Below, piece after piece: positions 26,506 through 35,833 of a DNA stretch of 64,000 nt. Source of the DNA: Bacteroidota bacterium (GTDB taxonomy: Bacteria > Bacteroidota > Bacteroidia > Flavobacteriales > Flavobacteriaceae); NCBI GenBank assembly GCA_020161455.1, contig JAIUNZ010000003.1, positions 237,627 through 301,626 on the forward strand, given 5' to 3'. Under the pieces are notes generated by a model. That model saw only the letters and a list, made by a program, of their open reading frames with translations. It ran no database searches and was not told where the DNA came from. Within the stretch, counting starts at the first letter, position 1. Each line of letters opens with the position of its first letter. The translations under genes and the position numbers were made by a program.

Positions 26506-27639
26506 ATGAAGCAACATCAAGTCATTTTATCGTTAGGCAGTAATCAAGGCAACCGACTTGAAAATATTGAGCGTTGTATTGCCCAGATTCAACAAGAAAT
26601 TGGAACGGTAATTCGAGTTTCTAAACTATATGAAACACCAGCTTGGGGTTTTGAAAGTGAGAAATTTTACAATTGTGCTTTGGTGATGCATTCATCAAAA
26701 TCGGCCAATCAGATTTTGGAAGAAGTTTTAGTATTAGAACTCAAATTAGGAAGAATCCGGTCGGAAACAGAAGGTTATCAATCAAGAATTATCGATATTG
26801 ATGTGATTGCTTTTGATGAAGAAATTGTTGACAACGAGAAGTTGAAAGTGCCACATCCCGAAATGCAAAATCGTTTGTTTGTATTGGTTCCAATGCGCGA
26901 TTTAAATTTGGATTGGCGTCATCCTATTTTGCAGAAATATTTACACGAATTAGTAGTGCTTTCGGAAGATAGAAGTAATTGCCGATTAGTGAAAAGTTTG
27001 GAAAATCCATTGACTAAAATTGCTCTAAATCACTTTAATTATATTGCGATTGAAGGAAATATTGGTGCTGGAAAAACCACATTGGCTAACAAATTTGCAG
27101 AAGATTTTAATGCCAAAACTGTTTTAGAACGATTTGCTGACAATCCATTTTTACCAAAATTTTATGAAGATCAAAGTCGCTATGCGTTTCCATTAGAAAT
27201 GTCTTTTTTAGCAGACAGATACCAACAAACAGCCGATGATTTGGCACAATTTGATTTGTTTAAAGATTTTATTGTTGCCGATTATCACATTTTTAAATCG
27301 TTAATTTTTGCTAAAGTTACTTTGGCAGAAGATGAATTTAGATTGTACAAAACGATGTTTGACATCATCTACAAAGAAATGCCAAAACCTGATTTGTATA
27401 TTTATTTGTATCAAAATACAGAACGCCTTTTGGAAAACATCAAAAAACGCGGTAGAGATTATGAACAAGAAATTCCGGCGGAATATTTAGAAAAAATCAA
27501 TAGCGGTTACTTAGATTATATCAAAACACAAAAAGATTTGAATGTGTTGATTATTGATGTTTCTGATAGAGATTTCATCAAAAGTCAAGAAGATTATAAT
27601 TTTATTTTGAACGAAATTCAGACTAAAATTTCCCGCTAA
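26506..27639 (+). CDS. folK: FolK - deoxynucleoside kinase fusion
   Basis: 377 residues with two enzymes in one chain. Residues 1 to about 160 are 6-hydroxymethyl-7,8-dihydropterin pyrophosphokinase: LSLGSNQGNRLENI, YETPAWGF, and the metal-binding Asp97 and Asp99 in RIIDIDVIAFD, followed by VPHPEMQNR. Residues from about 173 are a deoxynucleoside kinase with P-loop GNIGAGKT at 184-191 and the later RGRDYE lid. The first makes a folate precursor, the second salvages deoxynucleosides. This fusion is known from Bacteroidetes. The stop overlaps the stop of the convergent trmH-type gene by 3-4 bases. Confidence 0.93.
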   Translation: MKQHQVILSLGSNQGNRLENIERCIAQIQQEIGTVIRVSKLYETPAWGFESEKFYNCALVMHSSKSANQILEEVLVLELKLGRIRSETEGYQSRIIDIDVIAFDEEIVDNEKLKVPHPEMQNRLFVLVPMRDLNLDWRHPILQKYLHELVVLSEDRSNCRLVKSLENPLTKIALNHFNYIAIEGNIGAGKTTLANKFAEDFNAKTVLERFADNPFLPKFYEDQSRYAFPLEMSFLADRYQQTADDLAQFDLFKDFIVADYHIFKSLIFAKVTLAEDEFRLYKTMFDIIYKEMPKPDLYIYLYQNTERLLENIKKRGRDYEQEIPAEYLEKINSGYLDYIKTQKDLNVLIIDVSDRDFIKSQEDYNFILNEIQTKISR

Positions 27640-28166
27640 AATTTCATTTTACAAAACAAATCCCAAATCACAATTCCGGTACTTACCGAAATATTTAAGG
27701 AATGTTTAGTGCCTAATTGTGGAATTTCAATCGTTCCGTCGCAAAGTTCTATCGCTTTTTGATTAACCCCAAACACTTCGTTTCCAAAAACTAAAGCATA
27801 TTTTTTTTCTATTTCTACTTCAAAATCGTTCAAAAAAATAGCATTTTCTACTTGTTCAATGGCGAAAATGGAAATATTTTCTTTTTTTAATCTCTCTATC
27901 AAAGATAAAACATCCTTTTCATATTCCCAAGCAACTGTTTCTGTGGCACCAAGTGCCGTTTTGTGAATTTCTTTGTTTGGCGGAACGGCGGTAATTCCGC
28001 ATAAATATATTTTTTCAACCAAAAAAGCATCAGAAGTTCTAAAAACCGAACCAATATTATGAAGACTCCTAATGTCATCAAGAATAATGATGATAGGCGT
28101 TTTTTTAGCTTCTTTGAAATCAGTAACAGTCAATCGGTCAAGTTCTTTGTTTTCGAGCTTTCTCAT
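27636..28166 (-). CDS. TrmH/SpoU family RNA 2'-O-methyltransferase
   Basis: 176 residues from the ATG at 28166; an upstream in-frame start at 28193 would add nine residues, but MRKLENKELDRL is the natural N-terminus. SPOUT-fold motifs are visible: the N-terminal LDDIRSLHNIGSVFRTSDA (motif 1), FGNEVFGVNQ (motif 2) and HSLNISVSTGIVIWD (motif 3), which bind S-adenosylmethionine in a trefoil knot. It should methylate a tRNA or rRNA ribose; the exact target (TrmH-type or rRNA) cannot be said. The 3' end overlaps the convergent folK stop. Confidence 0.9.
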   Translation of the reverse strand: MRKLENKELDRLTVTDFKEAKKTPIIIILDDIRSLHNIGSVFRTSDAFLVEKIYLCGITAVPPNKEIHKTALGATETVAWEYEKDVLSLIERLKKENISIFAIEQVENAIFLNDFEVEIEKKYALVFGNEVFGVNQKAIELCDGTIEIPQLGTKHSLNISVSTGIVIWDLFCKMKF

Positions 28167-28191
28167 AGTTAAAATTTTGGCAAAGATATTC

Positions 28192-28220
28192 AAAAAAAAG
28201 CTCCCGAAAAATCGGAAGCT
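28192..28220 (-). terminator. Terminator of the DUF1573 gene
   Basis: Stem AGCTCCCGA / TCGGAAGCT (28199-28220, one mismatch) with a run of A on the plus strand immediately left, i.e. a U run for minus-strand transcripts, 24 bases past the DUF1573 stop. Confidence 0.75.
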
Positions 28221-28243
28221 TTCTTAAAAAACTATTTTAATAA

Positions 28244-28696
28244 TTAACTTTTAGTTTCTGTAGCTGGTTTATCGTCAACGATAGTTCCTTTTATTGTTAA
28301 TACTTTTGGCGTTTCTGATGCGTCAGAAGTAATAGTTACTGTTTTTGTAAATGGACCAACTCTATTAGTGTCATATTTCACACCAATTACTCCTCTTGCT
28401 CCAGGAGCAATTGCACCGTCAGGTTTTGTAGGCACTGTACATCCGCAAGAACCTTGAGCGTTAGAAATAGTAACTGGTTTGTTTCCGTTGTTTACAAAAA
28501 CAAATTCTCTTTTTCCATCAGCACCTTTTTGGATAGTTCCATAATCAATAGTTTCGTTTTCAAAAACCATTCCTGGTCCATCAACTTTAGCCGCTTCAAT
28601 TTTAGCAGCAGTTTTTTTAACAGCAGATTTTGCTGTTTGAGCATTTGCAGTAAATCCAACTAATGCTAAAGCAGTAAGTAAAATTATTTTTTTCAT
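28244..28696 (-). CDS. DUF1573 domain protein
   Basis: 150 residues with a signal peptide (about 1-20, ending ANAQT). The body is a small Ig-like / ASPM-type domain (residues about 40-140) with the DUF1573 core VNNGNKPVTISNAQGSC and GCTVPTKPDGAIAPG, two adjacent cysteines being typical. Such proteins are abundant envelope or secreted proteins of Bacteroidetes with no known activity. There is no T9SS tail, so it is probably periplasmic. A terminator follows. Confidence 0.85.
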   Translation of the reverse strand: MKKIILLTALALVGFTANAQTAKSAVKKTAAKIEAAKVDGPGMVFENETIDYGTIQKGADGKREFVFVNNGNKPVTISNAQGSCGCTVPTKPDGAIAPGARGVIGVKYDTNRVGPFTKTVTITSDASETPKVLTIKGTIVDDKPATETKS

Positions 28697-28844
28697 TTTT
28701 AATGTTTTTTAATGATTACGGTACAAATCTATTTAATTTCATATTACAACTTAAAATTTTATACTTAAGATTAAATTAATATTATAAATCAGTTTAACTT
28801 TAAAATAATTAAATTCGCTGTCAAATCATTTTAAACCAAAAAAA

Positions 28845-31451
28845 TTGGCTGCAAAAGAAATTAAAAGCAAGGAAACTCCATTAATGAAGCAATACAACGA
28901 GATAAAAAGAAAATATCCCGATGCTTGTTTGCTTTTTAGAGTTGGCGATTTTTATGAAACTTTTGGAGAAGATGCTGTTCGTGCTTCAAAAATTTTAGGA
29001 ATTGTATTGACTAAACGTGGAGCAGGCTCTGAAACAGAAACTGCCTTAGCTGGATTTCCACATCATTCTTTAAATACCTATTTACCAAAGTTAGTAAAAG
29101 CGGGACTTCGAGTTGCCATTTGTGACCAGTTGGAAGATCCAAAAATGACTAAGACTATTGTAAAACGTGGTGTTACGGAATTAGTGACACCAGGTGTTGC
29201 CATGAATGATGAGGTTTTACATTCCAAATCAAATAATTTTTTAGCGTCCATTTATTTTGGAAAAAAGCTACTTGGTATTTCCTTTTTAGATGTTTCTACT
29301 GGAGAATTTCTAGTTGCTCAAGGCAATGAAGAATATATTGACAAACTGTTACAAAACTTTGTTCCAAGTGAAATTTTAATTCAAAAGAACAATAGAAATC
29401 AATTTAAAGAAGTTTTTGGTGAAGATTTTAATACTTTTTATTTAGAAGATTGGGTTTTCAAAGAAGATTATGCTTTAGAAACAATGATGAGTCATTTTCA
29501 AACCAATTCTCTAAAAGGATTTGGTATTGAAGAACTGCAAGATGGAATTATCGCTTCGGGAGCTATCCTTTATTATTTATCGGAAACGCAACACAATAAA
29601 ATTAAACACATCACCAATATTCAACGTATTGCTGAAGATGCTTATGTTTGGATGGATCGATTTACGATTCGAAATTTAGAATTGTACCAAAGTACGGCGC
29701 ATAATGCAGTTACTTTATTGGACGTAATTGACAAAACATTGTCACCAATGGGTTCGCGATTGCTTAAACGATGGTTGGCTTTACCGTTGAAAGACTGTCA
29801 TAAAATAAGAAGTCGCCATGAAGTAGTTGCTTATTTAAAAGAAAACCAAGACGTTCTCAAGAAAATACAACATCAAATCAAGCAAATTTCTGATTTAGAA
29901 CGTTTGATTTCAAAAGTAGCAACAGGGAAAATCTCGCCACGTGAAGTTATTTATCTAAAAGAATCACTTGATGCTATTATTCCAATAAAAACTTTAGCAC
30001 TGGAAAGTAAGCAGGAAGCCGTTCGAATTATTGGTGATAATCTTCATGCTTGTGATTTATTAAGAGATAAAATTAAAACTACTTTAAATCAAGATGCACC
30101 GGTTTCTATCAATAAAGGAAATGCAATTGCAAAAGGAATTCATCAAGAATTAGATGAATTAAGAGCCATTGCTTTTTCTGGTAAAGAATTTTTGGAAGCC
30201 ATCGAAAAAAGAGAATCGGAACGAACAGGAATTACATCCTTAAAAATTTCATTTAATAATGTCTTTGGTTATTATATAGAAGTTCGAAACACACATAAAG
30301 ATAAAGTGCCAACGGAATGGATTAGAAAACAAACTTTAGTCAATGCCGAACGATATATAACCGAAGAGTTAAAAGAATATGAAAGTAAAATTCTTGGTGC
30401 TGAAGATAAAATCCATCAAATTGAAACCCACCTTTTTGAACAATTAGTAAATTGGATTGCGACTTATATAAAACCTGTACAGCTTAATGCTAATCTGGTA
30501 GCACAATTGGATTGTTTAACCTCTTTTGCGCAACTAGCAATTGACAACAACTACGTATGCCCCGTTTTAGATGATTCATTTGAATTGGAAATAAAGGAAG
30601 GTCGTCATCCAGTTATAGAAAAACAATTGCCAGTTGGTGTGCCATATATTTCAAATGATGTTTTTTTAGATAGAGAAACCCAACAACTCATCATGATTAC
30701 TGGCCCAAACATGTCGGGTAAGTCGGCAATTCTTCGTCAAACCGCTTTAATTGTTTTGTTAGCTCAAATGGGAAGTTTTGTTCCAGCCGAAGCAGTTAGA
30801 ATGGGAATTGTAGATAAAATATTTACCAGAGTTGGTGCTAGCGATAACATTTCGATGGGCGAATCTACTTTTATGGTAGAAATGAATGAAACAGCTTCCA
30901 TTTTGAACAATATTTCAGATAGAAGTTTAGTTTTGTTAGACGAAATTGGTCGTGGCACAAGTACTTATGATGGAATTTCAATAGCTTGGGCAATTGCTGA
31001 ATTTCTTCATGAAAATCCGGCACAGCCCAAAACTCTATTTGCTACACATTATCATGAATTAAATGAAATGTCGGAACTCTTGCCTAGAATTCAGAATTAT
31101 AATGTTTCGGTAAAAGAATTAAAAGACACCGTTTTGTTTATTCGTAAATTAGTAAAAGGTGGTAGTGCTCATAGTTTTGGAATTCACGTAGCAAAAATGG
31201 CTGGAATGCCTCAAATGGTGATTCAAAAAGCACAGAAACTATTAAAAAAGCTCGAAAAAGACCATTCAAGTGATGTTTTAAATGGAATAAAATCTACAAA
31301 AGATGAAATGCAGTTAAGTATTTTTAATCTTGATGACCCACTTTTAGAAGAAATCAGAGAGGATATTTTAAATTTAGATATTAATACTCTAACACCTGTG
31401 GAAGCTTTAATGAAATTAAATGAATTAAAAAGAATGCTTTTGAAAAAATAG
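28845..31451 (+). CDS. mutS: DNA mismatch repair protein MutS
   Basis: 868 residues. It recognises mispairs and recruits MutL. The mismatch-contacting motif [11 protein letters not shown] lies near residues 36-46; Walker A is GPNMSGKS at about 620-627 and Walker B is [15 protein letters not shown]. The start is a TTG at 28845: no ATG precedes the conserved [19 protein letters not shown], and the next ATG would remove 13 residues of it. It is a single gene, divergent from DUF1573 and followed by two tRNA genes. Confidence 0.95.
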   Translation: MAAKEIKSKETPLMKQYNEIKRKYPDACLLFRVGDFYETFGEDAVRASKILGIVLTKRGAGSETETALAGFPHHSLNTYLPKLVKAGLRVAICDQLEDPKMTKTIVKRGVTELVTPGVAMNDEVLHSKSNNFLASIYFGKKLLGISFLDVSTGEFLVAQGNEEYIDKLLQNFVPSEILIQKNNRNQFKEVFGEDFNTFYLEDWVFKEDYALETMMSHFQTNSLKGFGIEELQDGIIASGAILYYLSETQHNKIKHITNIQRIAEDAYVWMDRFTIRNLELYQSTAHNAVTLLDVIDKTLSPMGSRLLKRWLALPLKDCHKIRSRHEVVAYLKENQDVLKKIQHQIKQISDLERLISKVATGKISPREVIYLKESLDAIIPIKTLALESKQEAVRIIGDNLHACDLLRDKIKTTLNQDAPVSINKGNAIAKGIHQELDELRAIAFSGKEFLEAIEKRESERTGITSLKISFNNVFGYYIEVRNTHKDKVPTEWIRKQTLVNAERYITEELKEYESKILGAEDKIHQIETHLFEQLVNWIATYIKPVQLNANLVAQLDCLTSFAQLAIDNNYVCPVLDDSFELEIKEGRHPVIEKQLPVGVPYISNDVFLDRETQQLIMITGPNMSGKSAILRQTALIVLLAQMGSFVPAEAVRMGIVDKIFTRVGASDNISMGESTFMVEMNETASILNNISDRSLVLLDEIGRGTSTYDGISIAWAIAEFLHENPAQPKTLFATHYHELNEMSELLPRIQNYNVSVKELKDTVLFIRKLVKGGSAHSFGIHVAKMAGMPQMVIQKAQKLLKKLEKDHSSDVLNGIKSTKDEMQLSIFNLDDPLLEEIREDILNLDINTLTPVEALMKLNELKRMLLKK

Positions 31452-31517
31452 TTTTGATTAATTGATTTTGTAAATCAAAGGTTTAAAGAATAGTGGTGTA
31501 TTTTTTATAAAAAAGGT

Positions 31518-31547
31518 TTGTATAATTGAATTTATGTTTTACATTTG
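31518..31547 (+). promoter_or_regulatory. Promoter of the tRNA-Gly/tRNA-Leu pair
   Basis: TTG at 31518-31520 and TACATTTG at 31540-31547 with exactly 19 bases between them, an ideal Bacteroidetes promoter, about 48 bases before the first tRNA. Confidence 0.75.
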
Positions 31548-31594
31548 CATCCGCATTACAGAACAAGTAGTGTCGTTCTTATAAATATTTAATT

Positions 31595-31667
31595 GCGAAA
31601 ATAGCTCAGCTGGTAGAGCGCGACCTTGCCAAGGTCGAGGTCGCGGGTTCGAGCCCCGTTTTTCGCT
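31595..31667 (+). tRNA. tRNA-Gly (GCC)
   Basis: A 73-base cloverleaf. The acceptor GCGAAAA pairs with TTTTCGC, the D-arm is GCTCAGCTGGTAGAGC, and the anticodon loop TTGCCAA gives anticodon GCC (31628-31630). GGGTTCGAGCCCC forms the T-arm. CCA is not encoded. Confidence 0.95.
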
Positions 31668-31684
31668 CAACTACCTAATAATTT

Positions 31685-31770
31685 GCTCGAGTGGTGGAAT
31701 TGGTAGACACGCTGGACTTAAAATCCAGTGGGTAGTAATGCCCGTGCGGGTTCAAGTCCCGCCTTGAGTA
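31685..31770 (+). tRNA. tRNA-Leu (TAA)
   Basis: An 86-base class II tRNA with a long variable arm (about GGGTAGTAATGCCC). The anticodon loop CTTAAAA gives TAA (31719-31721). The acceptor stem GCTCGAG pairs with CTTGAGT using G-U pairs. It lies 17 bases after tRNA-Gly, in the same transcript, and ends at a strong terminator. Confidence 0.95.
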
Positions 31771-31771
31771 C

Positions 31772-31804
31772 AAAAAGCTTCAAACTATGTTTGGAGCTTT
31801 TTTT
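31772..31804 (+). terminator. Terminator of the tRNA operon
   Basis: A 14-bp stem AAAAAGCTTCAAAC / GTTTGGAGCTTTTT with one wobble and a 3-base loop, followed by T's, starting 2 bases after tRNA-Leu. Confidence 0.85.
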
Positions 31805-31844
31805 GTTTGTATTCAAGATTAAAATTATTTCCAAAAATTAGAAA

Positions 31845-31878
31845 AACAAAAAAAACCATTCCGAAGACGAAATGGTTT
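31845..31878 (-). terminator. Terminator of the small lipoprotein gene
   Basis: Stem AAACCATT / AATGGTTT with a 10-base loop (31853-31878) and a run of A to its left, which reads as a U run on the minus strand. It lies about 30 bases past the stop of the lipoprotein gene at 31907. Confidence 0.7.
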
Positions 31879-31906
31879 CTTTAAAACGTTAGTTTCTAAC
31901 TGTTTC

Positions 31907-32137
31907 TTAGTGAGCAGCTGGAGTAGCTGGAGCAGCTTCTGTAGCAGCAGCTTCTGTAGCTTGAGCAGTAGAATCGATAGCTTCTGTAGCTTGAGCAGCA
32001 GTAGAATCGATAGCTTCTGTAGCCTCAGCAGCAGTAGAATCTACCATTTCAGTAGCTTCTGCATTAGCATCAGCTTGTTTACAAGATACTACAGTTAATG
32101 TAGCGATAACAGCTAAACTTAAAAATACTTTTTTCAT
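31907..32137 (-). CDS. Small lipoprotein with acidic 10-11-residue repeats
   Basis: 76 residues. The signal MKKVFLSLAVIATLTVVSC ends in a lipobox with Cys19 as lipidation site. The mature part is low complexity: three near-copies of (A)ATEAIDSTA(AQ), then Ala/Glu/Pro-rich sequence. The repeats are also present in DNA (31949-32044), with unit lengths of 30, 33 and 33 bases. The signal peptide is nearly identical to that of the small lipoprotein at 38000-38248, so the two are probably paralogues. Function unknown; likely an abundant periplasmic or surface lipoprotein. Terminator downstream. Confidence 0.8.
   Translation of the reverse strand: MKKVFLSLAVIATLTVVSCKQADANAEATEMVDSTAAEATEAIDSTAAQATEAIDSTAQATEAAATEAAPATPAAH
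31949..32044 (-). repeat. In-frame tandem repeat in the lipoprotein gene
   Basis: Three tandem copies (31949-31978, 31979-32011, 32012-32044) starting AGCTTCTGTAGC on the plus strand. The first lacks one CAG triplet, and the last has several substitutions. All length changes keep the reading frame. Confidence 0.8.
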
Positions 32138-32284
32138 CTTCTTAATTATAAAAGGTTAATTATTAATTCGGAGCAAAGATATGAATTTTTTCAATTGCAA
32201 AAACTTTTATTGCTTTTTTTTAAAAATTTATTTTCCTTGAATTCCGAAAAACTAATTTACAATAATCGTGCCAAAGTTTTGTTT

Positions 32285-34441
32285 TTATTTTTTTATTTTT
32301 TTAACGTTTGGATATTTGATATTCAATTCGTTAATGATATTTTTTGCATTAGCATATTTGTCAATCACAAAAAGAATGTATCGAATATCGACCATAATGT
32401 TTCTACAAATGTCCGGACTATAATAAATGTCACTCATAGTTCCTTCCCAAACTCTATCAAAATTCAGACCAATCAAATTACCGTTTTTGTCTAAAGCCGG
32501 ACTTCCAGAATTCCCACCTGTTGTGTGATTGGTAGCGATAAAACAAACAGGCATTTTGCCATTCACGCCATAATCACCATAGTCTTTTGCATTATACAGT
32601 GAGATTAATTTTTGTGGTACATCAAATTCATAATCGCCAGGAATATATTTTTCCATTACTCCATCTAAAGTGGTAAATGGCTCGTAATAAACCGCATCAC
32701 TTGGTTTGTAGCCTTTTATCTTTCCATAAGTCACTCTTAAAGTGCTGTTTGCATCTGGAAAAATTCGAGCTGATTTTGGACTTAATTCTAAAATCGCTTT
32801 CATGTATGTGCGCTGTAACGCTGTATTCTTTAAGTTAATTTCATCATATTTTGGTGCAATATTTTGAAAATAACTATCTGCAATAGCTTTTACAACTTGA
32901 AAACCTTTGTCGGTATTGAAATTTGCGATTACTGTTTTGCTGTCACCAGTTAATAATTCTTTTATTTTATCGTAGCTTACCAGTTTAGAGTTGGCATAAA
33001 CGTCTTTTGACAATTTATCTGCATCTATATTTTTTAAATCAACCGATAAAAATTGACTTGGATAACGATTTGAATATATTGCAATTAATTGTTCAAAAAC
33101 CTTTTCATCTACTTTGGCATTGAAATCTTTGTAGAAATCGCCCAAACCATTTATTAAATTGTTTCTTCTATCATTAAAAGATTGTTCACCTTTAGTGTTT
33201 AGGATTTGTTCTAATTGGTATAGTTTATAACCCACCGAAAGCAATTCGGTATTACGCAAAGCTACTTCGCTAAACAAATCTCTTGCCAATGCATAATCAT
33301 TAATTTCTTTATAATTTTTTTCAAATTCGTTGAGTAAATTTCCATATTCAGCTTGCTTTCCTGCTTTGGAAACTTTTTCTGCAAATTCTTTTTCAAACTT
33401 TTGTTTTACACCAATTGCATTTGATTTTTTTAAACCTTTTGTTTCACCAATCCATTTTTTCCAATAATTGGCAACACTTGCATATTTGGATGCATATTGA
33501 ATTTTGATAGCATTATCTTTTCTCATAAAACCATCTTGTACTTTTAATGCAGCATCACGAACTTCAATTTTGGCGGGATTTAAAGTATTTACAATTTGTT
33601 CTATAGCAAATGATGGTAAATATTCTTGTGTTCTGCCAGGATAACCCATCACCATCGTGAAATCATTTTCTTTTAAATTTTCTAAAGAAATTGGAAAGAA
33701 ATGTTTTGGCACATAAGGAACATTGTCTTTAGAATATTCTGCTGGTTTGTTGTTTTTATCTGCATAAACTCTAAACAATGAAAAATCTCCAGTATGTCTT
33801 GGCCAAACCCAGTTATCTGTATCGGAACCAAATTTTCCAATTGAACTAGGTGGCGCACCAACTAATCGAACATCTCTATATGTTTCGGTTACAAACAAAA
33901 TATATTGATTTCCGTCATAAAAAGTTCTAATGCTATTTTCTTGCCAACTTTCTTTTGGTAACGATTTATTCAAATTAGAAATATTCTCTTGAATTTTCTT
34001 TTGTTTGTCACTTTCGTTTGTCAAAGTTCCAACACCTTCTAAAACTTTTGTAGTTACATCTTCTATTCTGTTAATAAAAGTTACATACAAGTCTTTGTTT
34101 GGCAATTCTTCCGCCATGCTGTATGCCCAAAAACCATTTGTTAAATAATCATTTTCAACCGTAGAATGACTTTGAATATTGTCGTATCCACAATGATGAT
34201 TCGTCAACAAAAGTCCTTTATTTGAAATCATTTCAGCAGTACAACCACCATCAAAATGTGGCACAGCGTCTTTTAAACTTGATTTGTTTACAGAATAAAT
34301 ATCTTCTGCTGAGATTTTCATTCCAAGGTTTTTCATCTCGGTTTCATTCATTCCTTTTAACAAGGACGGAATCCACATACCTCCTTGTTGTGCTTGGGTT
34401 TGAATAAAAAGGAATAAAATAAGTAGTTTTAAAAATTTCAT
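32285..34441 (-). CDS. S46 family dipeptidyl-peptidase, DPP11-like
   Basis: 718 residues with a signal peptide (about 1-17, ending TQAQ). S46 enzymes remove dipeptides from peptide N-termini in the periplasm and help asaccharolytic or proteolytic Bacteroidetes feed on peptides. The catalytic His83 lies in TNHHCGYD and Ser645 in GNSGSPAL. The residue 18 positions after the serine is Arg663 (NFDRVW); in characterised enzymes Arg at this site marks DPP11 (Asp/Glu-specific) and Gly marks DPP7, so Asp/Glu specificity is inferred. No T9SS tail. Confidence 0.9.
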   Translation of the reverse strand: MKFLKLLILFLFIQTQAQQGGMWIPSLLKGMNETEMKNLGMKISAEDIYSVNKSSLKDAVPHFDGGCTAEMISNKGLLLTNHHCGYDNIQSHSTVENDYLTNGFWAYSMAEELPNKDLYVTFINRIEDVTTKVLEGVGTLTNESDKQKKIQENISNLNKSLPKESWQENSIRTFYDGNQYILFVTETYRDVRLVGAPPSSIGKFGSDTDNWVWPRHTGDFSLFRVYADKNNKPAEYSKDNVPYVPKHFFPISLENLKENDFTMVMGYPGRTQEYLPSFAIEQIVNTLNPAKIEVRDAALKVQDGFMRKDNAIKIQYASKYASVANYWKKWIGETKGLKKSNAIGVKQKFEKEFAEKVSKAGKQAEYGNLLNEFEKNYKEINDYALARDLFSEVALRNTELLSVGYKLYQLEQILNTKGEQSFNDRRNNLINGLGDFYKDFNAKVDEKVFEQLIAIYSNRYPSQFLSVDLKNIDADKLSKDVYANSKLVSYDKIKELLTGDSKTVIANFNTDKGFQVVKAIADSYFQNIAPKYDEINLKNTALQRTYMKAILELSPKSARIFPDANSTLRVTYGKIKGYKPSDAVYYEPFTTLDGVMEKYIPGDYEFDVPQKLISLYNAKDYGDYGVNGKMPVCFIATNHTTGGNSGSPALDKNGNLIGLNFDRVWEGTMSDIYYSPDICRNIMVDIRYILFVIDKYANAKNIINELNIKYPNVKKIKK

Positions 34442-34492
34442 TTTTTTTAATTTTATTGAGGTGCAAGATACAATTTTTGCTTTTTTAGAAAA

Positions 34493-35737
34493 TCAATTTA
34501 AGGTTTCATTAAGAACATGATTTAAAATAATTTTAGTTGCTCCTTTATTCATTTGTACAAAAGTGGCGCAAATATGTCCTTTTTCAAGGCGTTCTGCTTC
34601 ATTTTGACCAAGTATATCTAAGGCTTCGTTCAATTCAATTTGATTGGTTACCGAAATGCAACCTTCTAATTTTACCAAAGCAATGGCTTCGGCAAAATTG
34701 GAAAAATTTGGACCGATGACAATTGGAATCCCAAAAGTGGCAGGTTCCAAAACATTATGTAAACCTGCGGTTCCAAATCCGCCTCCAACATAAGCAATAT
34801 CTGCATACGAATAAATTTTGGTCAAAATTCCGATGGTATCTACAATCATCACTTGAAAACTCGCAAGATTTTGATGTTCTTTTTCTGAAAACAGAATAGT
34901 TTTTTTTGAAATTGATTTTTTTAATTCTTGAATTTGTTCCGTTTTAATGTTGTGTGGAGCAAATATAAATTTTGTATTTCCATTAAAATTATTGATGTAG
35001 TTGACTAAATAATTTTCATCTTTTGACCAAGAACTTCCAATAACAATTGTTGTTGTGTCATTTTTAAATTGTTCAATGAAATTTAATGAATTATCGCGTT
35101 CTAGTATTGAAACTACGCGGTCAAAACGTGTGTCTCCTGAAATTTTTACATTCGTGATACCTAATTTTTGAAGTAATTTTATTGAACTTTCGTTTTGCAC
35201 AAAAAAATAATCAAAACTTTTCAAAGCATTTCTATAAAATCCGCCATACCATCTGAAAAACACTTGCTTTTCCCTAAAAATTCCTGAAATCAAATAAGTT
35301 TTACTACTCGAATGTTTTAATTCATTAAGATAATTTGGCCAATATTCATATTTAATAAAGAAAACTAAATCAGGATTTACAATTTTCAAAAATCGTTTGG
35401 CATTTGATTTGGTATCCAATGGTAAATACACTGTAACATCTGCAATGGTATTATTTTTTCGAACTTCAAAACCTGATGGCGAAAAAAAAGTAACTACAAT
35501 TTTATGACTTGGAAACTTTTCTTTGATTTTTTCCATCACTGGCAAACCTTGTTCAAATTCACCCAAAGAAGCGGCATGAAACCAAATGGATTTATCTGTT
35601 TTGGCGATTCTATTTTCTAATTGTTCAAAAACATTCCTCCTACCATCAACAAACAATTTTATTTTAGGACTAAAAACCGCTAAAATCTTGAGAAATTGCG
35701 AAGCGATTAAAACAATTAAATTATAGATAAACAGCAT
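34493..35737 (-). CDS. waaA: 3-deoxy-D-manno-octulosonic acid (Kdo) transferase
   Basis: 414 residues. It attaches Kdo from CMP-Kdo to the lipid A precursor on the cytoplasmic face of the inner membrane. An N-terminal membrane anchor (about 3-22) is followed by HAASLGEFEQG with the expected catalytic Glu60, and the C-terminal nucleotide-binding half shows YVGGGFGTAGLHNVLEPATFG. Length is normal. It is divergent from the DegT-type aminotransferase and galE, with which it may share an envelope-sugar theme. Confidence 0.93.
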   Translation of the reverse strand: MLFIYNLIVLIASQFLKILAVFSPKIKLFVDGRRNVFEQLENRIAKTDKSIWFHAASLGEFEQGLPVMEKIKEKFPSHKIVVTFFSPSGFEVRKNNTIADVTVYLPLDTKSNAKRFLKIVNPDLVFFIKYEYWPNYLNELKHSSSKTYLISGIFREKQVFFRWYGGFYRNALKSFDYFFVQNESSIKLLQKLGITNVKISGDTRFDRVVSILERDNSLNFIEQFKNDTTTIVIGSSWSKDENYLVNYINNFNGNTKFIFAPHNIKTEQIQELKKSISKKTILFSEKEHQNLASFQVMIVDTIGILTKIYSYADIAYVGGGFGTAGLHNVLEPATFGIPIVIGPNFSNFAEAIALVKLEGCISVTNQIELNEALDILGQNEAERLEKGHICATFVQMNKGATKIILNHVLNETLN

Positions 35738-35784
35738 GATCTTTGAATTGTGTCGCTAAAATACATCAGTTTATAGAAATTTCA

Positions 35785-35814
35785 TTGCAATACGTCATTA
35801 AATTAGTAGTTTTG
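35785..35814 (+). promoter_or_regulatory. Promoter of the aminotransferase-galE operon
   Basis: TTG at 35785-35787, exactly 19 bases of spacer, and TAGTTTTG at 35807-35814; the ATG follows at 35834. This matches the Bacteroidetes housekeeping consensus. Confidence 0.75.
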
Positions 35815-35833
35815 CTTTATAAATTTTTACCCA

